Source: Palsa-504 sp963787645 (GTDB taxonomy: Bacteria; Actinomycetota; Actinomycetes; Streptosporangiales; Streptosporangiaceae). From it: a stretch of DNA of 64,000 nucleotides. Location of the stretch: the NCBI GenBank assembly GCA_963787645.1, contig CAWBDS010000011.1:868001-932000 (forward strand), written 5' to 3'. The notes under the pieces are model-generated. The model had not been told where the DNA came from. It saw only the letters and a program-made list of their open reading frames with translations, and searched no databases. Positions 44,421-53,089 of the stretch are shown piece by piece. The first letter of the stretch is position 1. Every line of letters starts with the position of its first letter. A program made the position numbers and the translations under genes.

Positions 44421-44450
44421 TGATCCTGAGTAGCATACTGAGTATCCTGC
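44421..44450 (-). promoter_or_regulatory. Likely PadR operator/promoter
   Basis: The palindrome ATACTGAGTAT (44435-44445) and two TACTCAG direct repeats on the minus strand lie 10-40 bases before the padR-type ATG. This is an AT-rich island where the promoter should be. Auto-repression at this site is a reasonable inference. Confidence 0.55.
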
Positions 44451-44573
44451 CGTGCCCACGGGGGCCATGGCAGGCCGGTTACCACCCGTCTTCGCCGGCG
44501 CTTGGACCCCCCGGACTTTCTGTGGGCCACCCCCCTTGCGCCCGCCACCACGGTGTGATACCGACTCGTTCTC

Positions 44574-44975
44574 GTGTCGGTCGGTTACTCGGGGCGTCCG
44601 CAGGCCGCGAAGCTGGGGCTGAAATCCGGGCAGCGCGTCTGGGTGCACCATGCCCCGGCGGGCTGGACGCTGGCCGACCCGCCCGCCGGACTGGTCGACG
44701 CGGGCCCGGACGGCCCGGCCGACGTGATCATCGCCTTGTTCGCCGCCGCGGGCGAGATCGCCGCGGAGCTGGACGGGCTGGCGCGGCGTATCTATCCAGC
44801 CGGGGCGCTGTGGGTGGCCTGGCCGCGGCGGGCCGCGGGGCACCGCAGCGACATCACCGACAACGTGATCCGCGAGCACGCGCTGCCGCTGGGACTGGTC
44901 GACGTCAAGGTGGCCGCCATCGACGGAGACTGGTCCGGCCTGCGCCTGGTCTGGCGGGTTGAGAACCGGCGCTGA
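44574..44975 (+). CDS. DUF3052 protein
   Basis: A 133-aa protein starting at GTG 44574, SVGYSGRPQAAKLGLKSGQR, with VIIALFAAAGEIAAELDGLAR, YPAGALWVAWPRRAAG and ITDNVIREHALPLGLVDVKVAAID. These are the hallmarks of DUF3052, a widespread actinobacterial family of unknown function. Divergent from the PadR gene. No catalytic residues are obvious. Confidence 0.85.
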   Translation: MSVGYSGRPQAAKLGLKSGQRVWVHHAPAGWTLADPPAGLVDAGPDGPADVIIALFAAAGEIAAELDGLARRIYPAGALWVAWPRRAAGHRSDITDNVIREHALPLGLVDVKVAAIDGDWSGLRLVWRVENRR

Positions 44976-44992
44976 GTTTGATCAAGCGCGGC
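44973..44992 (+). repeat. 20-bp direct repeat, left copy
   Basis: TGAGTTTGATCAAGCGCGGC overlaps the stop of the DUF3052 gene and recurs exactly at 45606-45625, 633 bases away. The pair brackets a gene-free segment. Confidence 0.7.
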
Positions 44993-45605
44993 CCGGGGGC
45001 TTGGCCCGCTGCGGTGCGGTGATCGACGTCGTGAGCGGGCTGGGTGTGCGTATCGATGGCACACCGTGCCCCCTCTCCCGGGCTTGGCGTGTCCGCGGCC
45101 GGTGTGTCAAGCGGCAACATCTCGCGCGGCGCATCTCATGTCCCATCCGCATCAAGATCTGGGAGGATCAGGGCTTCTGGGCGGATCCGGTGTACCGGGA
45201 TGCACCAAATACTCCCGGAAGCCCGGATCCACCCGGGAAATGGTTCTCGTGTTAACTAGCGGGCAAGATGTGCCGCTGGAAGCGGCCGGAGCGATCACAG
45301 GCTCACCGTGGCCTCGATGGCCAGCCGACGGGCAGGCTGGATCGTGGCGCACTCGGCGCGCTCCGCTCTACCGGGGTAGATTGCCGCCGGGTCCAGGGTT
45401 GCCGGCCCTGCGGAGGGTGGTTGTCTTTTGCCGCAACCGCGTCGTTGCGGCATCCACGTCGTCTGCGTGGCATCGATAGTCAGCGGGCAGACGGGATGAC
45501 GGGTTGCACAGTCGCCGCATTCCCCTTGATGAGCGCCTCGCGTTCGCGGGTCTCATATCCGGTGAGGCCCGCTCGTGGCTGCTCGTCATCGGCGTCGTCG
45601 AGCCA
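44993..45605. other. Gene-free segment between 20-bp repeats
   Basis: About 610 bases with no convincing coding frame on either strand. It contains several short inverted repeats, best formed at 45429-45470. The exact 20-bp repeats on both sides suggest a former insertion or a duplication joint. Confidence 0.45.
45429..45470. other. Pair of adjacent hairpins
   Basis: TGCCGCAAC/GTTGCGGCA (45429-45452, 6-base loop) is followed at once by CCACG/CGTGG (45454-45470, 7-base loop). A preceding TTTT is present. They may belong to a small structured RNA or a terminator; no known riboswitch was recognised. Confidence 0.35.
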
Positions 45606-45625
45606 TGAGTTTGATCAAGCGCGGC
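45606..45625 (+). repeat. 20-bp direct repeat, right copy
   Basis: Exact copy of 44973-44992, located about 50 bases before the next gene. Confidence 0.7.
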
Positions 45626-45677
45626 GCGGCTGTTTCGCCCTGGTCGGGCTGAAGGCCGCGCCGTAGATTTAGGGGTC

Positions 45678-46245
45678 ATGGGCGGCCGCCACGGCGAGCG
45701 TGTGCGACGGGGTCAGGACTGCCTGGAGGGCATGCACCAGGAGTGCGGCCACTGGCTTGGTTGCGGCTCGGCCCGCAACCCCCGTCGTCTGGGCCACGAA
45801 CGCTTCACGATTCTGTGCGGGTGCGACTGCCACTCCGCCTGCCTGGTGCCCACCGAGAAGAACACCGCGGGCGACCTGGGCTGGCGCCAGTCGTGCACCT
45901 GCCCAGGCGCGGAAGCCGTCCGCGTAATGCTCGATGCGGGCGTGGCCCTGCCGTTCGGCGTCCGCGACTTCGCTGAGATGTGGGGCGAATCCCGGCACGA
46001 ATTCAAGTCTCGCCGGGAGGCGTTCAAGGCGGCCCAGACCAGCGCCGCCGGCCAGGACCGCGAACAGCTCAAGGACCGGTACGTCGCCGAACTGCGGTCA
46101 CGAGGGGCGGAAAATCCCGGGCGACGAGGCTCTCGACGCGGCCATAGCCGCCCATATGGATAGCCACCCGGCCGGGGCCCGGTTTGTGGGGCGGGAGGTC
46201 GTCAGCCTCGGGAAGCGGCTCGGCTCGTTCCGCCGTCCTCGCTGA
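45678..46245 (+). pseudogene. Cys-rich hypothetical protein, frameshifted
   Basis: The N-terminal frame (ATG 45678) has clustered Cys and His (CLEGMHQECGHWLGCG, then ILCGCDCHSACL and CTCPGAE), suggesting metal binding. It continues FGVRDFAEMWGESRHEFKSRREAF...LKDRYVAELRSRG. One extra G in GGGG at about 46103-46106 then breaks the frame. The expected tail RKIPGDEALDAAIAAHMDSH...GREVVSLGKRLGSF ends at 46245. Read literally, the first frame ends at 46163. Family unknown. Confidence 0.6.
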
Positions 46246-46254
46246 GCTGGCCGA

Positions 46255-46719
46255 TCACTCAGGCTGCTCGGCGGGCGTGCTTGATGACCAGGACGGGGGT
46301 GTCCAGTCTCCGTTTGGGTCGGTGGTCTGGCCGACTTCGATCAGGTGACCGTCGGGGTCGCGGATGTAGCAGCGCTTCTCGTACGGGTGCTGTTTGGGCG
46401 GGGTCAGGAAGTGAGCGCCCCGGGCGCTCCATTCGGCGTACACGGCGTCGATGTCTTTGACCCGGATGTTGAGGAAGCTGCTGACCCGGTCCGGATCGCG
46501 CGGGGTCTCCAGGATGACCGTGGGCTTGTCGTCGGTCGGGCCGCCACCGGAATTGATGACGATCCAGCTGTTGGCCAGCGCGATATTGACCGGGTTGCCG
46601 GGGAAGGCCACGCGGCCGCCGAGGACTTCGGTGTAGAAGCGCCGGGAGCGCTCAACGTCGTCCGAGACGATGAAGTGGGTCAGCACCATTCCCTCGGGGG
46701 GCGACGGGAGCTCGGTCAT
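46255..46719 (-). CDS. VOC/glyoxalase-family protein
   Basis: A 154-aa vicinal-oxygen-chelate protein. Repeat 1 is VLTHFIVSDDVERSRRFYTEVLGGRVAF, and repeat 2 is FLNIRVKDIDAVYAEWSARG...CYIRDPDGHLIEVGQ. The metal ligands would be His in LTHFIV and Glu in LIEVGQ. Start ATG 46719 has GGAGGT upstream and is preferred to the longer frame. Possible roles are glyoxalase, dioxygenase or bleomycin-binding-like; not resolvable. Confidence 0.85.
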   Translation of the reverse strand: MTELPSPPEGMVLTHFIVSDDVERSRRFYTEVLGGRVAFPGNPVNIALANSWIVINSGGGPTDDKPTVILETPRDPDRVSSFLNIRVKDIDAVYAEWSARGAHFLTPPKQHPYEKRCYIRDPDGHLIEVGQTTDPNGDWTPPSWSSSTPAEQPE

Positions 46720-46833
46720 CCTGGACCTCCACGAGTCAGCTCGCACGCCCCCCGCTTCACGACGGAGTCTGCGGCCGACGCTACCACGAGTAAGCACTCC
46801 GTCGGGCGGGGCGTCCCGTGATGTAACCGGCTC

Positions 46834-47171
46834 ATGAGCCAGCCGGTACGGGCTTCGCGGTTGGTATTGGACGCAGACCTGATCGCGCGCTTCACGGGCC
46901 CCTACAACCTGCCCGGCGGGGTGGTGCCTGGATCAGGTCGCGAAGCTGGCGGGCTTGCGGCTGACCGGGGACGCGGGGCGGTTCACGATCAGCCGGGACG
47001 TGGATGTGGTGCTGCACGGCGACTGCACCCCGGCTAACGTCCTGGTCCTGGTCCCGGCGCGGCCCGTGAGACATCGAGGTGACCCTGCCCGCGTTCTCGG
47101 CCTGGGCTGACGGGGCGCCGATGCTGCCCTGGCTGGCCGAAGCCCAGGGGCGGGCGGGACCCGATTTGTAG
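46834..47171 (+). pseudogene. Degraded hypothetical gene
   Basis: Coding-like fragments in different frames run one after another: MSQPVRASRLVLDADLIARF at 46834, LDQVAKLAGLRLTGDAGRFT with VLHGDCTPANVLVLVPA about 100 bases later, and VTLPAFSAWADGAPMLPWL before a stop at 47171. The order suggests one gene with two or more indels. Family not recognised. Confidence 0.4.
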
Positions 47172-47252
47172 TTGCCCGGGTTTCGAGGCGGGCTTTAGCA
47201 TGGCGGCATGGGTTTCACTTGACGTTGAAGGTCGGCCCTTTCCGCGCTGGGG

Positions 47253-48434
47253 GTGGCGCTCGCGGTCGAACTGGCCGACGAGCTGGTTGATGGTGCCAAG
47301 GGCGCCGCGCTCCCGCTGATCCGTCATGATCTGCACCTGAGTTACGGGCAGATCGGCCTGCTCGCCTCCGTGCCGCTGCTGGTCGGCGGAGCGCTCGAGC
47401 TGCCCCTGGGCATCGTCACCCGTGGCCCGGCCCGCCGACGGCGCGCCATCCTGGCCGGTGGCGTCATCTTTGTCCTGAGCTTGCTCGCGGTGGCCGGAGC
47501 GCCCTCATTTGTCGTGCTGCTGGCCGCGTTTACCGCGTTCTTCCCGGCCTCGGGGGCGTTCGTCTCGCTGACCCAGGCCGAGCTGATGGACGCCTGGCCG
47601 GACCGGCAGGCCCAGGTCATGGCGCGCTGGGACCTGGCCGGGTCGACCGGCGCGGTGGCCGGGCCGCTGCTGCTCACGGCCGTCCTGGCCGCCGGAGGCG
47701 GCTGGCGGGTGGCCTACCTGGTACTGGCCGCGGCGGCCGCGGCGGCCTGGGTGGGTACGTGCGCGCGGGAACCTCTGCCCGCGACGTCTGTTTCGGATGC
47801 GGACGCTGATTCGGGGAGCTTCCGGGAGGTCCTGGCGGCGCTGCGGGACTGGTCCACGGTGCGCTGGGCTCTGATCGCGGTGGTCGCGGACCTGCTGGTC
47901 GACGTGCTGACCGGGTTCCTGGCGGTGTACCTGGTCTACGTGGTGCACCTGCCGGCGACCATCGCCGCGCTGGCCATCGCCATCCGGCTCGGCGCTGGGC
48001 TGGCCGGGGACGCGGCGCTGGTGGCCGTGCTGGAACGGATGAGCGACGTGACCGTGCTACGGGCCAGCGCGGTGGCGGCCGCGCTGCTCTACCCGGGCTT
48101 CCTGCTGGTCCCGGGACCGGCGGCCAAGCTGGTCATCCTGGCCGTGCTGAGCGCGGCCACCGCGCCGTGGTACCCGATCATGCAGGCCCGGCTGTACGGC
48201 AGCCTGCCCGGGAAGACTTCGGTCGCGGTCACGCTGAGCAGCGCGGCCGGCCTGGCCGGCGGGCTCGGGCCGTTGACCGTGGGGCTGGTGGCCGGGGCGT
48301 TCGGGCTGCCGTGGGCGCTGGCCATGCTGGTGGTGGTGCCGCTGGCGGTGCTGGCCGGGTCGGCGGGCGCCGGGCCAGGGGCCGGGGAATCGAGGGAACC
48401 CGCGGCGGACCGGGCCGGCTCGGACGGACCGTGA
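47253..48434 (+). CDS. MFS transporter
   Basis: A 393-aa major-facilitator protein with about 12 helices. Seen are LADELVDGAKGAALPLIRHDL in helix 1, the loop TRGPARRRRAIL between helices 2 and 3, and a second half starting near RWALIAVVADLLVDVLTGFL. The charged DELVDGAKG in helix 1 is unusual. The start is uncertain: in-frame TGA codons at 47220 and 47226 exclude the ATG at 47208, leaving GTG 47253 with no clear ribosome binding site. An N-terminal indel is possible. Substrate unknown. Confidence 0.75.
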   Translation: MALAVELADELVDGAKGAALPLIRHDLHLSYGQIGLLASVPLLVGGALELPLGIVTRGPARRRRAILAGGVIFVLSLLAVAGAPSFVVLLAAFTAFFPASGAFVSLTQAELMDAWPDRQAQVMARWDLAGSTGAVAGPLLLTAVLAAGGGWRVAYLVLAAAAAAAWVGTCAREPLPATSVSDADADSGSFREVLAALRDWSTVRWALIAVVADLLVDVLTGFLAVYLVYVVHLPATIAALAIAIRLGAGLAGDAALVAVLERMSDVTVLRASAVAAALLYPGFLLVPGPAAKLVILAVLSAATAPWYPIMQARLYGSLPGKTSVAVTLSSAAGLAGGLGPLTVGLVAGAFGLPWALAMLVVVPLAVLAGSAGAGPGAGESREPAADRAGSDGP

Positions 48435-48445
48435 CGCGAGCGTCA
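48432..48445. terminator. Small palindrome at the MFS gene end
   Basis: TGACGC-GA-GCGTCA begins within the stop codon of the transporter gene. A short but perfect hairpin with no U-tract; weak terminator candidate. Confidence 0.3.
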
Positions 48446-48582
48446 GCGGCGATCGGGGCTGGTGGGGCGGCGAGGGGAATAGCTGGGCGGCACATGCGTT
48501 AGTCGCTAGTGATGATTTTGCTCTCGGCTAAAGCCTTCTTGTTGTCGTATCCCGCCACCTACTCGATTCCGGTATTGATCCC

Positions 48583-49896
48583 ATGAAAGGTTTCCCGGTT
48601 CGTCCTGTACCCCCCGAGACCGTGAGCGGGGCTGCCAAGGCGGTCGCCAAGCGGCAGGCCGAGCAGCTGACGCTGGTCCGTCGCCGGGCCCAGCCCGCCG
48701 CGGTCTACATCACCCGGATGACCCTGACCGCGGTGTTCGCCTACCTGCTCGCGCTGCAGCTGCCGGGCGGGTCGGTCCGCTCGGTGCTCGCCCCGCTGAC
48801 CGCGCTCCTGGTCGTGCAGGCGACCCTGTTCCATACCATCCGCGCGGCCGTGCAGCGGGTCATCGGCGTCGCCACCGGCGTGGTGGCCGCGGTGGCCGTG
48901 TCGGCCTACGTGCCGTTCAGCTGGTGGGTCCTCGGCATGCTCATCGCGGGCACGCTGGCGCTCGGCATGATGCTCCGGCTCCACGAGGACACGCTGGAGG
49001 TGCCGATCAGCGCCATGCTGATCTTCGCGGTCGACTCGCACGCCGCCGCGACCAGCCGGATCACCGAAACCCTGGTCGGCGCGGCGGCCGGGCTGGGCGC
49101 GGGCCTGATCTTCGCGCCGCTGCGGGTCCAGTCGGCCAAGGACGCGATCAGCGACCTGAGCGGCCAGATGGGCGACCTGCTCGGCCAGATGGCCGACGGC
49201 CTGGCCGAGGAGCCCGATCCACGCCAGGCCGCCGAGTGGCTCGAGCGCACCCGGGCGCTGCGCGGTGAGATCGAGCGGGTCGACGACGCCCTGGGTCAGG
49301 CCGAGGAGAGCGTCCGGCTGAACCCCCGCCGGCTGCGCTCCGACCCGGCCGCGGGCCTGCGGGACGGCGTCGACACCCTGGAACGGGCCGCCACCGATCT
49401 GCGCGTGCTGGCCCGCGCGGTGGCCGACAGCGCCCGCCTGGACAGCGAGGACAGCCCGACCAAGGATCCCGAAACCCGCGCCCGGCTGGCCGCCGTGATC
49501 ACCGAGCTGGCCGCCGGCGTGCGCACCTACGGCCAGCTCATCGAGGCCGACCTCGAGCCGGTCGATGGTCCGGGCGAGGGAGCCGAGCCGATCGCCGAGG
49601 TCCTCGGGGATCACCTGGTAGAAGCCCAGCGCCAGCAGGACCGGCTGGCCGACGTATTGGCCACCGACCCGGCCGAACGCCCGGACGGCTGGCCGCTGCG
49701 TGGCGAGATCCTGGCCCACGTGGACCGGCTGCGCAGCGAACTCGAGCCCCGGCAACTGTCCTCGCCGGACCGGGCGCGCAGGCCGCTGCGGATCCTGTAC
49801 CGGCGGTCCCGTACCGCTCCGCCCGGCCGGTCCCGGGCGGCCCGGACCGCCGCGCGGGTACGGGGCCGGCTGCGCGTCTTAGCGGCCTTACCCTAG
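48583..49896 (+). CDS. FUSC/aromatic-acid-exporter-like membrane protein
   Basis: A 437-aa protein. The N-terminal membrane part has five or six helices (about residues 45-195), including YLLALQLPGGSVRSVLAPLTALLVVQATLF, which is like the first FUSC motif, and MLRLHEDTLEVPISAMLIF. Its cytosolic C-terminal half is long, helical and charged (ALGQAEESVRLNPRRLRSDP; coiled coil). This corresponds to half of the ArAE/FUSC fold, seen in exporters of aromatic acids and in polymyxin-like resistance proteins. Start ATG 48583. Confidence 0.8.
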   Translation: MKGFPVRPVPPETVSGAAKAVAKRQAEQLTLVRRRAQPAAVYITRMTLTAVFAYLLALQLPGGSVRSVLAPLTALLVVQATLFHTIRAAVQRVIGVATGVVAAVAVSAYVPFSWWVLGMLIAGTLALGMMLRLHEDTLEVPISAMLIFAVDSHAAATSRITETLVGAAAGLGAGLIFAPLRVQSAKDAISDLSGQMGDLLGQMADGLAEEPDPRQAAEWLERTRALRGEIERVDDALGQAEESVRLNPRRLRSDPAAGLRDGVDTLERAATDLRVLARAVADSARLDSEDSPTKDPETRARLAAVITELAAGVRTYGQLIEADLEPVDGPGEGAEPIAEVLGDHLVEAQRQQDRLADVLATDPAERPDGWPLRGEILAHVDRLRSELEPRQLSSPDRARRPLRILYRRSRTAPPGRSRAARTAARVRGRLRVLAALP

Positions 49897-50748
49897 CCGG
49901 GGCGGACCCTGGTCGACCCGGCGCACCATGGGCTCGGCGCGCTCCAGGTCGTCCCAGATGCACTCGGCCCACCAGGTGGCGCCCGCCTCCGCGAGCGGGC
50001 CCACCAGGTCGGTCGCGGCGGCCGAGCTGGTACCGGATATCACCAGGTCAAACGGTTCGCCGTCGCAGCCTAGGCGGGCTCGCTCCGCGGCGCAGAAGGC
50101 GTGGACCTCGCGCACCGTCGCCAGGTCCGGCTGCAGCGGCCGGCGGCCTTCGTGGCCTGGGAAAATGGGCATCGCGCCGTCCCAGCGGGCCGCGCGGCGC
50201 ATCGGCGGCTTGGCCGGCCACTCACCGCCGACCCAGATCGGGACCCGCGGCCGCTGTACGGGCGTGGGCCGGAACACCACGTCCTCGATCACCACGTGCT
50301 GGCCGCGGAAGGTGACCGGCTCCCCGGACCACACCAGGTTCAGCGCGGTGAGCCCCTCGTCCAGGCGGGCGGCCAGTTCCCGGGGGTCGGTGGGCTCACC
50401 GAAGCTGCCGAACTCGTCGGCGATGGGCGCACCCAGGCCCACCCCGAGGATCATCCGTCCGCCGGTGAGCCGGTCCAGGGTGGTCACCTCCCGGGCCAGC
50501 TTCGGCACCCGGCGCCGGGCCACCGGAGTGACCATGGTGCCGAGCCGGATCCGTTCGGTGGCCAGCGCCGCGGCGGTCAGCAAGATCCACGGGTCGGCGA
50601 TCGTGCGGTGCAGCGCCTTGCGGTGGGTGACGTGATCCCAGACGAACAGGGCGTCCCAGCCCGCCTGCTCGGCCCGCCTGGCCAGGTCGGCGACCAGCCA
50701 AGGGTCGGCGAAGTCGCCGAAGTTCGGCACGTCGACGGCGAAGCGCAT
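49888..50748 (-). CDS. LLM-class flavin-dependent oxidoreductase
   Basis: A 286-aa luciferase-like monooxygenase-fold protein: MRFAVDVPNFGDFADPWLVADLARRAEQAGWDALFVWDHV, RIRLGTMVTPVARRRVPKLARE, LDRLTGGRMILGVGLG and FRPTPVQRPRVPIWVGG. The G-x-G-x-G segment and RLTGGR pattern point to an F420- or FMN-dependent oxidoreductase of the MSMEG-type group. Start ATG 50748 is chosen because the family begins MRFAV. The 3' end overlaps the convergent exporter by 9 bases. Confidence 0.88.
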   Translation of the reverse strand: MRFAVDVPNFGDFADPWLVADLARRAEQAGWDALFVWDHVTHRKALHRTIADPWILLTAAALATERIRLGTMVTPVARRRVPKLAREVTTLDRLTGGRMILGVGLGAPIADEFGSFGEPTDPRELAARLDEGLTALNLVWSGEPVTFRGQHVVIEDVVFRPTPVQRPRVPIWVGGEWPAKPPMRRAARWDGAMPIFPGHEGRRPLQPDLATVREVHAFCAAERARLGCDGEPFDLVISGTSSAAATDLVGPLAEAGATWWAECIWDDLERAEPMVRRVDQGPPRLG

Positions 50749-50761
50749 CGGGCTTGGCCGC

Positions 50762-50941
50762 TCAGCCGTGATGGACGGCCTCGACGTTATGACCGTCGGG
50801 CCCGGACAGGCCGACGACCAGGTTGTCGCCGTACGGGAAGCGCATCGCCTCGCGCATCCCGATCGCGGCGAAGGTACGCAGATAGAAGTCGAGCGACGCC
50901 TCGACGTCCTTGGCCTGCAGGCCGACGTGATCAAGCAGCAT
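50762..50941 (-). pseudogene. VOC/glyoxalase relic with internal deletion
   Basis: A 59-codon frame joins the first half-repeat of a glyoxalase (MLLDHVGLQAKDVEASLDFY, then EAMRFPYG) directly to the last strands (LVVGLSGPDGHNVEAVHHG). About 60-70 residues that should lie between are missing, so the metal site cannot form. It sits just upstream of the LLM gene. I regard it as a relic. Confidence 0.55.
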
Positions 50942-51055
50942 GCCCGGAGCTTAGCAACGCGGTCTGACATCCCGCGGCCGCCCGAAATCCACTTGCCAGG
51001 CTCACACTTCCATATGTAAGTTAAAGCTTACAGGTGAAAATCGGACCGAACAGGG

Positions 51056-51649
51056 ATGGAAGACATGAGGATGAACTTCATCGGGGCACTGGCCGTGGCG
51101 CTCGCGGTGTCCGCCGGGTCGGCGGCGTATGCGGCCACGGCGCCGTCCGCATCCGCTTCCGCGTCGGCTTCCGCGTCTGCGATCAGCGGACTGCAGCGGG
51201 CCGCCGACCAGCTGGCCGCGGACGGGGTGCCGGGCGTGATCATCACCACGCGGCGCGGCCAGCAGGTCTCGGACGTGGTGGCCGGGCTGGCCGACAAGGC
51301 CACCGGTCAGCCCATGCAGCCGCAGGACCGGGTACACATCGGCAGCATCACCAAGACCTTCGTCGCCGTGGTGGTGCTGCAGCTGGCCGCCGAGGGACGG
51401 CTATCGCTGGACGACAGCGTGCAGAAGTGGCTGCCCGGAGTGATCCGCGCTCCCGGTTACCACCCGGCCCAGATCACCATCCGCCAGCTGCTCCAGCACA
51501 CCAGCGGGCTGCGCGACTACACCTCGGACCCGCGGGCCGAAACCCCGCAGAACCTGGCCCGCACGTGGCAGCCACAGCAGCTCGTCGACGTGGCCCTGCG
51601 GCTCGGGCCGCCGGTGCACGGCTGGCTCTACTCCAACACCAACTACATC
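51056..51649 (+). pseudogene. Serine hydrolase (beta-lactamase superfamily), 5' part
   Basis: A signal peptide (GALAVALAVSAGSAAYA) and a Ser/Ala repeat are followed by the class C/DD-peptidase fold: GSITKTFVAVVVLQLAAEG with the SxxK nucleophile, LQHTSGLRDYTS and YSNTNYI, the YxN motif. Homology stops exactly after ATC 51649, where the outer mobile element begins, and the frame runs on into it to 51697. The rest of the gene resumes at 60249. The intact enzyme would be about 390 aa, secreted, a DD-peptidase or esterase. Confidence 0.9.
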
Positions 51650-51779
51650 AACCCTCGGGAATTGCATCAGAGGGGCGAGAAATCGCAGGTCGCCTGATGA
51701 GAGGGCCGTGGCAGTGGGGGCGCCCCGGCATGTCCGACACGCCGGCTGACCTGCGGTGCGTGCATGTCGATCCCGTTAG

Positions 51780-52424
51780 ATGAATGATCCTCCTGTCAGA
51801 TGGTCGCAGTTTGCGGGCTGGGAGGGCTGGATGGGCCGGGTTGATATGGCGGGCGCGGCGCACCTGGAGCTGGTCTCCGGCGTGGTTCAGCTCCACCCGG
51901 AGGACGTCATGGTGGAGGCGATGCTGAGCGGCTGGCGGGCCCAGCAGATGGCCCGCGGGCTGCGGGAGTGCACGATCGTCCCGCGGGAGCGGCTGGTGCG
52001 CCGGTTCCTGTCGTTCACCAGCGAGTACCCGTGGCAGTGGGGGCCGGCGCAGGTGGATGAGTGGACCCAGTCGCTGACCGGCGAGAAGCGCCTGGCGCCG
52101 TCCACGATCCGCGGCTACCAGACGGACCTGCGGCTGTTCAGCGAGTACGTGTGTGACGGCCGCTATGGCTGGGCGGTGGCGTGTGAGCGCGAGTTCGGGC
52201 CGGGAGCGCACCCCGTGCCCATCTGCCACGAGTGGAACACGATCACTCACCTCAATGACTACGAGGGCAATCCGGAGGCGCGGCCGTTCACCCGGGAGGA
52301 ACTGCAGGCCTTCCTGGATTACGCCGATGACCAGGTGGATCGCGCGGTGGCTGCGAAGCGCAAGGGGGCGCTGGCCGCCTACCGGGACGCCACGCTGTTC
52401 AAGGTCGTCTACGCGTGGGGGCTG
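51780..52424 (+). pseudogene. Tyrosine recombinase of the outer element, 5' part
   Basis: The SAM-like core-binding domain is clear (VRRFLSFTSEYPWQW, TGEKRLAPSTIRGYQTDLRLF). The catalytic domain begins RPFTREELQAFLDYADDQ...RDATLFKVVYAWGL. At this point the inner element interrupts, exactly before the RRTET motif that holds the first catalytic Arg. Beyond 52424 the frame reads foreign DNA to 52571. Start ATG 51780. Confidence 0.85.
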
Positions 52425-52545
52425 TTCTCGGGGGTTCGCTTGCTGCGCGAGGGCTTGGCTTCCCGTGTTTGTGCAGCTCAGAGGCTGTTGACAGACAAGC
52501 TATCTGCTGCGGCAGTTGTGGTGCAAGGACCTGCTGCCCGGCGTG

Positions 52546-53089
52546 TCATCGGGGCCGGGTCGTGTGGTTGAGCTGAGTCATGAGCTCACGGCTGGTGGCG
52601 CGAGCGGCGGAGAGATCCTCGTCGCGTTCCTCCAGTTGCATGCGCAGGTCGATGACTTGCTGCTCCAGGTGCGTGATCTTCTGGTTGAGGGCGTCGATGT
52701 CGGCTGGGGCTCCGAGTCCGGATTCGCGCCAGGCCTGGTCGCCGAGCGTCTCGGAGAGGCGTTTTTCCAGGTGCTGAATGCGGGCGTTGAGCCGGACTGC
52801 GCGTTCGTGGGCGGCGAGCAGGTCGGCTTGCAGCGAGGCTCGGGTGACGGCAGGGCCGGCGCTGTCGCCGATGGCCGGTTCGGCTTGGAGTGCGTGGATC
52901 TTCTCCAGCAGGTCACGGTGCCGGTAGAGGAACGTCCGGTCGACTCCGGCTGCGCGGGCGATCCCAGACGTGCTGGTCTCCGAGCCGTCGCGCGGCTGCC
53001 CGGTCGAGCGCGGCGATGACGCGCTGGCGGCGGCGCGCGGAGTCGGCCTGGCGGCCGTCCAGCATCGGTCCGGGCTTGGCGGCGTTCAT
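52546..53089 (-). CDS. tnpC: TnpC-like accessory protein (DUF6262 type, frameshifted)
   Basis: ATG 53089 starts MNAAKPGPMLDGRQADSARR followed by RQRVIAALDRAAA. A one-base shift near 52985-53000 is needed to continue as SETSTSGIARAAGVDRTFLY, a small HTH, then AHERAVRLNARIQHLEKRLSE and a long coiled coil (ALNQKITHLEQQVIDLRMQL), ending at TGA 52546. This is the size and layout of the third gene of Tn554-like elements, thought to help orient or stimulate recombination. Its start overlaps the tnpB stop. Confidence 0.65.

Noticed and set aside
44974..44984. GAGTTTGATCA, like the 5' end of 16S rRNA
   Set aside because: Only 11 bases match; no rRNA sequence follows. It is part of a 20-bp repeat.
45429..45470. 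Riboswitch
   Set aside because: Two simple hairpins without a recognisable conserved core; the downstream gene is over 200 bases away.
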